This document shows positions 50,095 through 58,147 of a stretch of 64,000 nt of DNA, piece by piece. Under the pieces are notes generated by a model. That model made no database searches. It was not told the origin of the DNA and worked only from the letters and a program-made list of their open reading frames with translations. Both the position numbers and the translations under genes were made by a program. The stretch comes from Micromonospora inyonensis (GTDB lineage Bacteria; Actinomycetota; Actinomycetes; Mycobacteriales; Micromonosporaceae). Each line of letters opens with the position of its first letter. Positions within the stretch are counted from its first letter, which is position 1. The DNA lies in the NCBI RefSeq assembly GCF_900091415.1, contig NZ_FMHU01000002.1, positions 1,116,001 to 1,180,000 of the forward strand, in the 5' to 3' direction.

Positions 50095-51647
50095 CGGGTG
50101 CCCGCCGACAGGTACTCCTCCCGGGTATGCCGGCGGCGTGGCTTGCCACTGGTGGTCATCGCGATGGTGCCGGGCCGTACGAGCCGTACGTCCGAGGGCC
50201 TTACGCCGTGGTCCGCCGTGACCGCCGCGACGATGCGGCCCTCGAGCTGTGCGAGTTCGTCGGCGCGTCTGACTTCGGCCATGACCACCAACCTCTCCTC
50301 GGTCCCGGGCACTGAGAAGGCGACCGCCCGGCGGATCCGCGCGTCGGTCGCGAGGACGGACCGCTCGATGTCGTGCGGGTAGAGGTTTCGTCCCGCGATG
50401 ATGACGAGATCGTTGAGCCGGCCGGTGACGAACAGTTCGCCTCCGCGCAGATAGCCCAGATCCCCGGTGCGCAGAATCCCCGCCTCGAACGTCCGGGCCG
50501 TCAGCTCCGGCCTTTGGTAGTAGCCGGCCGCGACTGCGGGCCCGAACACTCGGACCTCCCCGACCTCGCCCTCAGGAAGATCGCGTCCGGACTCGGGCTC
50601 GACAATGCGTAACTGGACGTCGCTCGCCGGGCGGCCGCAGCTGACCACTTCGGTCCCGTCGAGGCGCTCGAACCGGAGCGGGTCGCCTTCGGCCCGGGCG
50701 GTCACCATCAGGGTCGCCTCGGCCAGCCCGTAACAAGGGATCAACGCGGCGGGGTTGAAGCCGTACGGCTCGAAGCGTTCCTGGAAGCGGCGCAGCACGG
50801 CGGGTGAGATGGGCTCCGAACCACAGAAGAGGTGCCGCAGGCTCGACAGGTCGACCGCGTCTTCTGCGTCGCACATCTCGAGGGCGAAGTTGGGCGCGAC
50901 CGAGATCGTGGCCCGATAGTCCGAGACCGCCTGTAGCCACCGGGACGGTCGCTGCACGAAGTGCCCGGGCGACATCATCACCAACGGCCAGCCTCCGTAC
51001 AGCGCCAGCATGAGGGTCCCGACCATCCCCATGTCGTGATAAGGAGGCAGCCAGGAAACCCCTACCCGCTCCGGGTCCTCACCGATCCGCTCCGAGATCG
51101 AGCGACAGTTGCTCACCAGATTGGCGTGGGTGAGCACGATGGCCTTTGGATCATCCGTCGACCCTGAGGTGTACTGCAGAACGGCCGGTGCGGACGGCGG
51201 CTCATCCGGGACGCGGCGGGCAGGCTCCGACCTTCCGACCGGTGCGACGATGACCGGTACGCCGAGATCCGCCACCGCCTCGCACGACTCCGCGATCACC
51301 GCACACGGGGCACAGTCGTCGACGATCGCGGAAACGTGCCGGGCCGTCCGCCGCGACGTCGGCGGATAGGCGGGTACGGCCGTAGCCCCGGCCTGCAGCA
51401 CCCCGAAGAGCGCAGCCACGTAGTCAAGCCCCGGCGGCAACGCCAGAACAACTCGCGTCCCGGGCTCCACGAACCGGGCAACCGCCGAAGCCCGCTCGTA
51501 CAGCTCAGCGTAGCTCCAGCTCACGGCACTACCGCTCGTACCGCCAACCAAGAACCGGTAGGCAACGCGATCCGGCTCCTCCGCGGCCCGGGCAGCCAAG
51601 ATCCCCGGCAACCATCCAGTGGCGGCCACAGTCCCCCCTCTTCGCAT
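50091..51647 (-). CDS. Fatty acyl-AMP ligase (FAAL)
   Basis: Activates a free fatty acid as acyl-AMP and loads it on the ACP. The ~518-residue protein has VLQYTSGSTDDPKAIVLTHA (phosphate loop), the FAAL hallmark VSWLPPYHDMGMVGTLMLAL, IPCYGLAEATLMVTARAEGD, LRTGDLGYLRGGELFVTGRL and the C-terminal Lys region TTSGKPRRRHTREEY. I chose ATG 51647 because it overlaps the stop of a small upstream ORF (TGATG); GTG 51629, behind AGAGGGGGG, is a good alternative. It is the first enzyme gene of the operon (CayA/JamA position). Confidence 0.93.
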   Translation of the reverse strand: MRRGGTVAATGWLPGILAARAAEEPDRVAYRFLVGGTSGSAVSWSYAELYERASAVARFVEPGTRVVLALPPGLDYVAALFGVLQAGATAVPAYPPTSRRTARHVSAIVDDCAPCAVIAESCEAVADLGVPVIVAPVGRSEPARRVPDEPPSAPAVLQYTSGSTDDPKAIVLTHANLVSNCRSISERIGEDPERVGVSWLPPYHDMGMVGTLMLALYGGWPLVMMSPGHFVQRPSRWLQAVSDYRATISVAPNFALEMCDAEDAVDLSSLRHLFCGSEPISPAVLRRFQERFEPYGFNPAALIPCYGLAEATLMVTARAEGDPLRFERLDGTEVVSCGRPASDVQLRIVEPESGRDLPEGEVGEVRVFGPAVAAGYYQRPELTARTFEAGILRTGDLGYLRGGELFVTGRLNDLVIIAGRNLYPHDIERSVLATDARIRRAVAFSVPGTEERLVVMAEVRRADELAQLEGRIVAAVTADHGVRPSDVRLVRPGTIAMTTSGKPRRRHTREEYLSAGTR

Positions 51648-51760
51648 CACGCAGACGCGTGCTCAAGGGTACCGCTGATGTCGATGTTGGCACCCAGCGC
51701 GAACAGGGGGTTGAGAAAAATGGGACTGGACACGCCAACGCCGGGAAGCGTTTCGGTCAC
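51647..51760 (-). CDS. Possible 37-residue peptide gene upstream of the FAAL
   Basis: GTG 51760, preceded by AAGGGG, opens a 37-codon frame (VTETLPGVGVSSPIFLNPLF, then ALGANIDISGTLEHASA). It overlaps the upstream frame's stop (GTGA) and the FAAL start (TGATG). The double overlap suggests translational coupling. It has a hydrophobic centre. I do not recognise it; it could be a leader peptide or the end of a broken gene. Confidence 0.4.
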   Translation of the reverse strand: MTETLPGVGVSSPIFLNPLFALGANIDISGTLEHASA

Positions 51761-52059
51761 CCCTTGATCCGTAGCACCTGCACGGCGCGGTCGATCACCG
51801 GCTCGGCGACCCCGTAGTGCTCCGCGCGTGCCAACGGCATCACCCGCTCGCTCCACGTCGGACCCGAGGAACATCGATCGCAATCCAGAAGGTCGCAAGG
51901 CTGCACGTCAGCTGCCGCGTGAATCGAGCCAGTTCCCGGGCAATCGGCCCGGCGGCCCGCCGCCGAGCCGTTCTCATGGAGTGCCACGACGCCGAGGCGA
52001 CGGTGCGTGCCACCCTCGCCCTCGGCGTCGCCACGTCGGTAGCCGCGAGTGTCCTGCAC
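51757..52059 (-). CDS. Doubtful upstream ORF, up to 100 residues
   Basis: The frame ends with WSERVMPLARAEHYGVAEPV and IDRAVQVLRIKG, which reads like the C-terminus of a real protein. The N-terminal part, with several Cys and Gly/Arg-rich stretches, does not. It may be the remains of a gene that once headed the acyl operon. No family recognised. Confidence 0.3.
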   Translation of the reverse strand: MQDTRGYRRGDAEGEGGTHRRLGVVALHENGSAAGRRADCPGTGSIHAAADVQPCDLLDCDRCSSGPTWSERVMPLARAEHYGVAEPVIDRAVQVLRIKG

Positions 52060-52087
52060 GCAAAGCCGAGCCCGATCAGCCGGTGGA

Positions 52088-52984
52088 TCAACTCGATGCC
52101 GCGACTGCCGCTTTCGCCTGATGCCCGAGGCGGTAGGCGTCGCCCTCAGGCAGCACGTGTCCGCCGGTCGGAGCGGGGAAGTGGCTGCCCAGTAGGAGGG
52201 TGCCGGTGCCGGCGAGCGAGGCGAGCAGCCGTCGGCGGGTGGCCTCGGCCTGGGTTGCGTCGATGTCGACGCAGGAGCTCAGCGAGGGATGGGCCAACTG
52301 GACGGGGTGGTGGACGGCGTCGCCCGAGATCAGTGCTGTCTCTCCCGCACTGCTGAGGTGGACGGAGATGTGGCCGGGGGTGTGGCCGGGGGTGGGTAGC
52401 AGCCGCAGCCCCGGGGCGATCTCGATCCCGTCGCCGGGGACCTCGACGGGCTCGAGCAGACCGGCCTGTTCCACCGGGAGCACCGAGTCCTCGAACATCT
52501 GCCGGCGCGGCGCGTCCATTGCGTACCCGGCCCAGAAGTCGCGCTCCACGCGGGAGGTGATGTAGCGGGCGTTGCCGAAGGTGGGAACCCAGGTTCCGCT
52601 GACCTCGTGGGTGTTCCAGCCGACGTGGTCGGTGTGCAGGTGGGTCAGCACGACCAGGTCGACGGAGTCCGGCGTGAACCCGACGCTACGCAGGTTGTCC
52701 TGGTAGGTGGTGTCGAGGTTGTGCCAGGCCGGGTTGGCGCGGCTCTTGCCGTTGCCGATGCCGGTGTCGACGAGCACCCGCAGTCCTTCGGTCTCGACGG
52801 CGAAGCTGTGGCTGTGCAGGCGCAGTTCGGCGTCGGGGCTGGCGAAGTCGGGGCGTAGCCAGTCCTGCCGGGCGACCAGCTCGGGGGTCGCGTCCGGCAG
52901 CAGCCACTGCCCGGTCTGTGGGGCGAGCAGCAGTTCGTCGATGCGGTGGATGGTGATGGAGCCTACGGTCCAGGTGGCGGTCAT
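52088..52984 (-). CDS. MBL-fold metallohydrolase
   Basis: The 298-residue protein starts at ATG 52984. It has the zinc site VVLTHLHTDHVGWN (HxHxDH), later His in RLLPTPGHTPGHISVHL, Asp in ALISGDAVHHPVQLAHP and a C-terminal GSHFPAPTGGHVL. It resembles the quorum-quenching/N-acyl-lactonase-like and related hydrolases. It is 6 bases downstream of the MFS gene and probably co-transcribed; the substrate is unknown. Confidence 0.9.
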   Translation of the reverse strand: MTATWTVGSITIHRIDELLLAPQTGQWLLPDATPELVARQDWLRPDFASPDAELRLHSHSFAVETEGLRVLVDTGIGNGKSRANPAWHNLDTTYQDNLRSVGFTPDSVDLVVLTHLHTDHVGWNTHEVSGTWVPTFGNARYITSRVERDFWAGYAMDAPRRQMFEDSVLPVEQAGLLEPVEVPGDGIEIAPGLRLLPTPGHTPGHISVHLSSAGETALISGDAVHHPVQLAHPSLSSCVDIDATQAEATRRRLLASLAGTGTLLLGSHFPAPTGGHVLPEGDAYRLGHQAKAAVAASS

Positions 52985-52990
52985 GGCGCT

Positions 52991-54232
52991 TCAGTGTCCT
53001 TCGGTGTTGGGGATCGAACGGGAAGCCAGGGCGAGCACCACCGAGGCGGCGAGTCCGAGCAGGACGGTGCCCATGGCGTAGACGTGCGTGGCGGTGGCGA
53101 GACCGGACATGCGGGCGACGGCGCCCACCGCGACGGCGGGCAGGCTCATCGCCAGGTAGTTGACGATGGAGCACACGGCGACGACCGCGGCTCGGTGGCG
53201 CTCGCCGACCGGTGCGGTGACCATGCGTATGCTGCCCTGGTTGACCATGCCGAACGCGGCGCCGGCCAGTACCGCCCCGCCGAGCAGCGCGGGCGGTCCG
53301 CCGCCGTGCAGAGCGGCCACGGTCAGTACCGCGGCGAGGGGTACGGCCAGGCTGCCGACCCGAACTGCCGCGCGGGGTGCCGCTCGGGTGAGCAGCACAA
53401 CCGGTACGGCGGTGACCGTCACAGCGAGGAAGATCAGGCCGCCTGCCGCGAGGGGCAGGGCCGGGGCGATGTGCAGCAGCAGGGACGGGCCGAGCGAGGA
53501 GTGGAAGCCGCCGAGCGCCCAGACCGCCACCATCGCCGCGGCCAGGATCCGCAGTTCGCGGCGAGCCGTCGCGGGCACCCGGAGCTGACGGCGCGGTGGG
53601 GCCGAGCTGATCTGCGTTGCGCCGGTCGTCGCAGTCGCCGTGGCGGGGGCGGACGGCCGCATGGAGCCGGGCGGTCGAAGTCGCGGCTCTGGCCCTGTGA
53701 GGAGCATCGCTGCCCCGGCGATGAACAGGACCGCCAGCGCGAGGTAGATCATCACGGTGTTCTCAGGGCGGAGGTAGACGAGCGCGGTCGCGGCTACGAC
53801 GCCGAGCGCCATCCCTGCGGGGGGTGCGACGCTGTTGGCCACCGCACCGCGTCCCGGGCGACCGGGGGCTTCGAGGTCCAGCAGGGCGGCGCCGACCGCC
53901 CCGATGGCCACGCCGGTGGCGATTCCCTGCACGACCCGCGCGGCGATCAGCAGGCCGGGCCCGGAGGCAACAGCCAGCAGCAGCATCGCGACCGCCTGGA
54001 CGATCAGGGCGATCACGGTGACCGGTTTACGGCCGTAGCGGTCGGACAGGGTGCCGGCGAGCAGTAGCGCCAGCAGCAACCCCACGGGGTAGACGGCGAA
54101 GACGACGCTGATCGTGAGTTCCGAAAGTTTCCACTGCTGCTGGTAGAGCGGGTAGAGCGGGGTGGGCGCGCTGGAGGCGGCCAGCAGTGCGATGAGCACC
54201 GCCGCGTACCGGGGGAACAGTCCCGCTGGCAT
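52991..54232 (-). CDS. MFS transporter (DHA1-type)
   Basis: The 413-residue inner-membrane protein starts at ATG 54232. It has about 12 hydrophobic helices and the loop 2-3 motif LAGTLSDRYGRKPVTVIAL typical of major facilitators, plus GAVGAALLDLEAPGRPGRGA in the central loop region. It could export or import the compound handled by the divergent amidase and the MBL hydrolase. Two operator-like sites lie directly upstream. Confidence 0.9.
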   Translation of the reverse strand: MPAGLFPRYAAVLIALLAASSAPTPLYPLYQQQWKLSELTISVVFAVYPVGLLLALLLAGTLSDRYGRKPVTVIALIVQAVAMLLLAVASGPGLLIAARVVQGIATGVAIGAVGAALLDLEAPGRPGRGAVANSVAPPAGMALGVVAATALVYLRPENTVMIYLALAVLFIAGAAMLLTGPEPRLRPPGSMRPSAPATATATTGATQISSAPPRRQLRVPATARRELRILAAAMVAVWALGGFHSSLGPSLLLHIAPALPLAAGGLIFLAVTVTAVPVVLLTRAAPRAAVRVGSLAVPLAAVLTVAALHGGGPPALLGGAVLAGAAFGMVNQGSIRMVTAPVGERHRAAVVAVCSIVNYLAMSLPAVAVGAVARMSGLATATHVYAMGTVLLGLAASVVLALASRSIPNTEGH

Positions 54233-54243
54233 GACACCTCCAC

Positions 54244-54266
54244 TTAAAGCTATCCGTTTGCGTTAG
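54244..54266 (+). promoter_or_regulatory. TetR operator candidate, site 1
   Basis: TTAAAGCTATCCGTTTGCGTTAG just upstream of the MFS start. The same 23-base pattern occurs inverted at 54290-54312 and again at 55847-55869. Confidence 0.75.
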
Positions 54267-54289
54267 TGGACCGTAGCCCGTATCGTTCT

Positions 54290-54312
54290 CTAACGCAAAC
54301 CGTTAGCTTTAA
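54290..54312 (-). promoter_or_regulatory. TetR operator candidate, site 2
   Basis: Inverted copy of site 1 (reads TTAAAGCTAACGGTTTGCGTTAG on the minus strand, 3 mismatches or fewer), 13 bases ahead of the AtzG-like start. Sites 1 and 2 together flank the divergent promoters. Confidence 0.75.
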
Positions 54313-54325
54313 GTGGAGGACGTGC

Positions 54326-54541
54326 ATGACCACCCCCCTGACGCCCCCGGAGGCGGCCGCTCTCGCCGCCCGTGCCGGGCTGCTGGTCGAGGAAGCCCGG
54401 CACGCCGGGCTGGCGGCGGCAACCAACCACATCCACGACGCCGTCAAGGTCCTGCGGGAGCTCGACTTCGGCGACACACCACCGGCCTTCGTGTACGAGG
54501 CCGGCACGCGTCGACAGAAGGATGACCATGCAGCTGCCTGA
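54326..54541 (+). CDS. AtzG-like small protein, partner of the amidase
   Basis: The 71-residue protein starts at ATG 54326 after GTGGAGGACG. It is helical (PPEAAALAARAGLLVEEARH, TNHIHDAVKVLRELDFGDTP, PAFVYEAG), like DUF4089/AtzG proteins that stabilise AtzE-type amidases (known for the cyanuric acid pathway). It overlaps the amidase start by about 20 bases. Confidence 0.75.
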   Translation: MTTPLTPPEAAALAARAGLLVEEARHAGLAAATNHIHDAVKVLRELDFGDTPPAFVYEAGTRRQKDDHAAA

Positions 54542-55850
54542 CCTGTCGCTTACCGAACTCGCCGCGGCGATCCAGGCTCGCGAACTCTCGCCCGTCGAGC
54601 TGGTCGACGCCGTGCTGGAGCGCGCCGAGCGCACGGAACCCCAGCTCAACGCGTACTCCGCGATCGACGCCGACGGAGCGCGCGAGGCGGCGCACGCCGC
54701 CGAACGCGCGCTGGCCGCCGGCCGGGACGCTGGCCCGCTCGCCGGCATCCCGGTCGGCATCAAGGACCTCATCGACATCGAGGGCAGACCCACCGGTGCG
54801 GGCTCCGGGGTGCGCGACGGCCACCGCGCCGAGAAGGACAGCGCGGTGGTGTCGAGTCTGCGCGACGCTGGGGCGATCTTGCTCGGCAAGACCCACACCC
54901 ACGAGTTCGCCTACGGTCTGATCACGCCGCAGACGCGCAACGCCGTCAACGGCGACAGGGTGGCCGGCGGATCCAGCGGAGGGTCCGCGGCAGCCGTGGC
55001 CGCGGGCAGCGCCACCTTCGCCCTCGGCACCGACACCGGCGGCTCGATCCGCGTCCCGGCCGCCCTCAACGGCGTGGTGGGCCTCAAGCCCACGTACGAC
55101 CTCGTGTCCCGCCAGGGCGTCACGTCACTGTCGTGGTCCCTGGACCACGTCGGACCGATCACGCGTACGGTCGCCGACGCCGCTCTCGCCCTCTCCGCCC
55201 TCACCGGGCGCCGCGCCGCGCTGCACACCGACCTGCGCGGAATTCGCGTGGGCGTGCCGCGGAACTACTACTTCGACCGGCTCGACCCGCAGGTCGAGAG
55301 GGCGGTGCTCGCCGCCGTCGACAAGCTCGCCGCGCTGGGCGCCACCCTCGTCGACGTGGACATCCCGATGACGCGCTACCTCGTCCCCGCGCAGTTGGTG
55401 ATCATGCTGGCCGAGGCGAGCGCCTACCACGAGCACACCCTGCGCGCCGCCGCCGACCTGTACGGCGAGGACGTCCGCGGCCTGCTCGAAGCCGGCGGGC
55501 TGCTGGGCGCCGGCGAATACCTGCGCGGCCAGCGTGCCCGCACCCTGGTCCGGGAGGCATGGTCAGGGCTGTTCACCGAGGTCGACGTCCTCGCCGCTCC
55601 GACCGTGCCGATCACCGCGGTTCCGATCGGACAGGAGAACATCGTCTGGCCGAACGGGGAGGTAGAGAGCGTGACGGACGCGTACGTGCGGCTCTGTGCT
55701 CCCGCGAACCTGACCGGTTTTCCCGCTCTGAGCGTTCCGGTTGGCTTCGACGACGACGCCCTGCCGATTGGCCTGCAGCTGATCGGAGCACCCTTCACCG
55801 AGGACGTCCTGCTGCGCGTCGGTCTGGCCCACGAGGAGGCTACCGGTTAA
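54522..55850 (+). CDS. Amidase signature family hydrolase (AtzE-like)
   Basis: The 442-residue protein starts at ATG 54522 (ATG 54528 possible). The Ser-Ser-Lys triad is visible: Lys in [16 protein letters not shown], cis-Ser in [16 protein letters not shown], and the nucleophile Ser in [18 protein letters not shown]. With an AtzG-like partner it probably hydrolyses a small amide such as a urea derivative or carbamoyl compound. The stop TAA is part of operator site 3. Confidence 0.9.
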   Translation: MTMQLPDLSLTELAAAIQARELSPVELVDAVLERAERTEPQLNAYSAIDADGAREAAHAAERALAAGRDAGPLAGIPVGIKDLIDIEGRPTGAGSGVRDGHRAEKDSAVVSSLRDAGAILLGKTHTHEFAYGLITPQTRNAVNGDRVAGGSSGGSAAAVAAGSATFALGTDTGGSIRVPAALNGVVGLKPTYDLVSRQGVTSLSWSLDHVGPITRTVADAALALSALTGRRAALHTDLRGIRVGVPRNYYFDRLDPQVERAVLAAVDKLAALGATLVDVDIPMTRYLVPAQLVIMLAEASAYHEHTLRAAADLYGEDVRGLLEAGGLLGAGEYLRGQRARTLVREAWSGLFTEVDVLAAPTVPITAVPIGQENIVWPNGEVESVTDAYVRLCAPANLTGFPALSVPVGFDDDALPIGLQLIGAPFTEDVLLRVGLAHEEATG

Positions 55851-55869
55851 AGCGAAATGTTTGCCTTAG
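55847..55869 (+). promoter_or_regulatory. TetR operator candidate, site 3
   Basis: TTAAAGCGAAATGTTTGCCTTAG overlaps the amidase stop and lies 11 bases before the TetR start; it matches sites 1 and 2 apart from the central bases. This position suits autoregulation. Confidence 0.65.
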
Positions 55870-55879
55870 GCTGGTGGCC

Positions 55880-56464
55880 ATGAGCCGCAAGCCCATGGCA
55901 CGCCCCGGTGGCCGCAGCACCCGCATCCAGAGGTCGGTACACGACGCGGTGCGCGCCCTGTTGGCCGAGACCGACCGCGACAACCTGACCGTCCCGATGA
56001 TCGCCGCTCGGGCCGGTGTCACCCCCTCGACCATCTACCGGCGCTGGGGTGACCTGCAGGAACTGCTGTCGGACGTGGCCGTCGAACGGCTGCGGCCCGA
56101 GGCGGCGCCCGAGGACCACGGCTCCTTCGCGGAAGATCTCGCCGCCTGGGCCGAGTCCTTCCTCGACGAGATGTCCTCACCACCGGGGAAGGCCTACATC
56201 CGGGACGCACTGCTCGGCGATCCCGACGGCACCAACGCCGGGCAGTGCTCCGCCTACGCCGCAGAGCAGATCAACATCATCCTCGCCCGCGCCACCGAAC
56301 GGCAGGAACCGACACCTCCCCTGGAGGCGGTCATGGACCAACTGGTCGCGCCGATCATGTACCGCATCCTGTTCCGTCCCGACGGCCTCGGCGAAGCACA
56401 CCTGCGCACCCTGCTCTACCGGGCGACCAACGCCGGCGGTCAGAGGGGTGACCGAAGTGCGTAG
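55880..56464 (+). CDS. TetR-family repressor
   Basis: The 194-residue protein starts at ATG 55880. The N-terminal helix-turn-helix is LTVPMIAARAGVTPSTIYRR followed by WGDLQELLSDVAVERL. The C-terminal ligand domain has LEAVMDQLVAPIMYRILFRP, typical of the TetR_C_16-like group. It probably represses both the MFS and amidase operons through the shared sites. The stop lies directly against the left end of a TnpB element, so the last residues may be altered. Confidence 0.9.
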   Translation: MSRKPMARPGGRSTRIQRSVHDAVRALLAETDRDNLTVPMIAARAGVTPSTIYRRWGDLQELLSDVAVERLRPEAAPEDHGSFAEDLAAWAESFLDEMSSPPGKAYIRDALLGDPDGTNAGQCSAYAAEQINIILARATERQEPTPPLEAVMDQLVAPIMYRILFRPDGLGEAHLRTLLYRATNAGGQRGDRSA

Positions 56465-56506
56465 CGCGCAAGCCCCCGGCTTCAGCCGTGGGGTTAGCGC
56501 ATCCAA

Positions 56507-56534
56507 CTGAAACAGTAGTGTGCTAGTGTTTCAG
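56507..56534 (+). promoter_or_regulatory. Inverted repeat directly upstream of tnpB
   Basis: CTGAAACA and its inverse TGTTTCAG are separated by 12 bases, and the repeat ends one base before the tnpB ATG at 56536. It could act as an operator for autoregulation or sequester the start codon in an RNA hairpin. Confidence 0.5.
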
Positions 56535-56535
56535 T

Positions 56536-57678
56536 ATGTCGAGTCGAGTGGTGAAGCGGGCGTACAGGTTCCGCTTCTACCCCACCGACCAGCAGCGGGA
56601 GCTGCTGAACCGGACGTTCGGCTGCGTGCGCTACGTCTACAACCGGGCGCTGGCCGAGCGGTCCCGCGCCTGGACACAGGAACAGCGGCGGGTCACGTTC
56701 GCCGAAACCTGCCGGATGCTCACCGCATGGAAGAACGAGCCCGACACGGCTTGGCTGTACGAGGTGTCGAACGTGGCACTTCAGCAGTCGTTGCAGCACC
56801 TTCAGCAGGCGTACGTGAACTTCTGGGCGAAGCGGGCGACGTATCCGACGTTCAAGTCCAAGCGCACGTCGAAGGCGTCAGCCACGTTCACCACGTCAGG
56901 GTTCTCGTTCCGCGACGGGCAGATCACACTGGCGAAGACGGACGTCCCGCTGGACATCGTGTGGTCCCGGCCCCTGCCCGAGGGCGCTCAACCGTCCACG
57001 GTCACGGTGTCCCGCGACGCGGCGAACCGCTGGCACATCTCGATCCTGGTGGAAGAGACCATCGTGGTTCTGCCGCCGGCAACCCGGGCGGTCGGGATCG
57101 ACGCTGGGATCACCTCGCTGGTCACCCTTTCCACCGGGGAGAAGGTCACCAATCCGCGGCACGAGCAGCGGGATCGGGAGCGGCTGGCCGTGGCGCAGCG
57201 GCGGTTGGCCCGCACGGCGAAGGGCTCCCACAATCGGGCCAAGGCGCGGCTCAAGGTGGCCCGGGTGCACGCCCGGATCGCCGACCGGCGGCGGGATCAC
57301 CTGCACAAGCTGTCCACGAGGATCATCCGCGAGAACCAAACGGTGGTCATCGAGGACCTGTCGGTCCGCAACATGGTCCGCAATCACAGCCTTGCCCGAG
57401 CGATCTCGGACGCGGCGTGGTCGCAGTTGCGGCGACAGTTGGAGTACAAGGCCGACTGGTACGGACGCACGGTCATCGCGATCGACCGGTTCTATCCGAG
57501 CAGCAAGACGTGCTCGGCGTGCGGCGTGGTTGTGGAGAAGCTGCCGTTGAGCGTCCGGGGGTGGGTGTGTCGCTGCGGCGCGACCCACGACCGGGACGTG
57601 AATGCGGCGAAGGCGATTTTGGCGGCGGGGCTCGCCGTGTCAGCCTGCGGAGATGGCGTGAGACCGTCCCGCGTCTAG
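56536..57678 (+). CDS. tnpB: TnpB RNA-guided nuclease, second copy
   Basis: The 380-residue protein starts at ATG 56536. RuvC residues are Asp in AVGIDAGITSLVTLSTGE, Glu in QTVVIEDLSVRNMVRNH and Asp in ATHDRDVNAAKAIL. The zinc finger is CSACGV...CRCGA. It is about 60 percent identical by eye to the 48011 protein. All catalytic residues are intact. Confidence 0.93.
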   Translation: MSSRVVKRAYRFRFYPTDQQRELLNRTFGCVRYVYNRALAERSRAWTQEQRRVTFAETCRMLTAWKNEPDTAWLYEVSNVALQQSLQHLQQAYVNFWAKRATYPTFKSKRTSKASATFTTSGFSFRDGQITLAKTDVPLDIVWSRPLPEGAQPSTVTVSRDAANRWHISILVEETIVVLPPATRAVGIDAGITSLVTLSTGEKVTNPRHEQRDRERLAVAQRRLARTAKGSHNRAKARLKVARVHARIADRRRDHLHKLSTRIIRENQTVVIEDLSVRNMVRNHSLARAISDAAWSQLRRQLEYKADWYGRTVIAIDRFYPSSKTCSACGVVVEKLPLSVRGWVCRCGATHDRDVNAAKAILAAGLAVSACGDGVRPSRV

Positions 57679-57766
57679 CGCGGGAAGGCGACCGTCGATG
57701 AAACAGGAAGATCCAACCGTGAGGTTGGAATCCCCCGGCTTTAGCCGTGGGAAGGATGTCAAGTGA
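57679..57766 (+). ncRNA. Probable omega-RNA 3' part of the second TnpB element
   Basis: Bases after the tnpB stop include a short G/C stem (57680-57690 region) and the right-end hairpin at 57732-57751, where the guide RNA scaffold is expected. Confidence 0.45.
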
Positions 57767-57909
57767 GGTTGGGGTAGGGAAACGGCTCCCTCGCCGGCTA
57801 CCTCACCGGCTGAGCCATCCGCATGGGGGCAAGGCCGCCTTGCCCCCATGCGGAACGTGCGAACCCACAAGACGTGCGAACCACCGTGACCGACTCCTGG
57901 CCGGGAGCC

Positions 57910-58131
57910 TCAGCCGGGCGTGAGCCAGCGGGACACCGCGTCGGTGAAGACCACCTCGTACGGAAGCCCTCGTAGGTCGTCCGCGGTCACTTCCAAGCCG
58001 CGAGCCTGAGCCAGCTCGGCCAGCCATGACCGGGGACGGTCCTCCCCGGACTCCTCGTCGTCCGACGCACGGCACTCAAGACGTACGGGGTGAGGCTCTC
58101 CCGAGGGGTCTGCTGCACCGGTAGGTGACAT
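57910..58131 (-). CDS. Small acidic hypothetical protein, 73 residues
   Basis: The frame from ATG 58131 codes MSPTGAADPSGEPHPVRLEC, RASDDEESGEDRPRSWLAEL and DDLRGLPYEVVFTDAVSRWL. It is acidic and soluble, with plausible codon use. The start lies 16 bases after the GH6 stop. I do not recognise the family. Confidence 0.5.
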   Translation of the reverse strand: MSPTGAADPSGEPHPVRLECRASDDEESGEDRPRSWLAELAQARGLEVTADDLRGLPYEVVFTDAVSRWLTPG

Positions 58132-58147
58132 CTGGGTGTGGTGTTGC

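Larger units (their letters stand above)
56468..57766 (+). mobile_element. Second IS1341-type TnpB element
   Basis: Left hairpin CCCCCGGCTTCAGCCGTGGGG lies at 56473-56493 and right hairpin CCCCCGGCTTTAGCCGTGGG at 57732-57751, ending near GATGTCAAG. The ends are almost the same as in the 47868 element, so both belong to one subfamily. It is inserted between the tetR gene and the small ORF at 57910. Confidence 0.78.
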
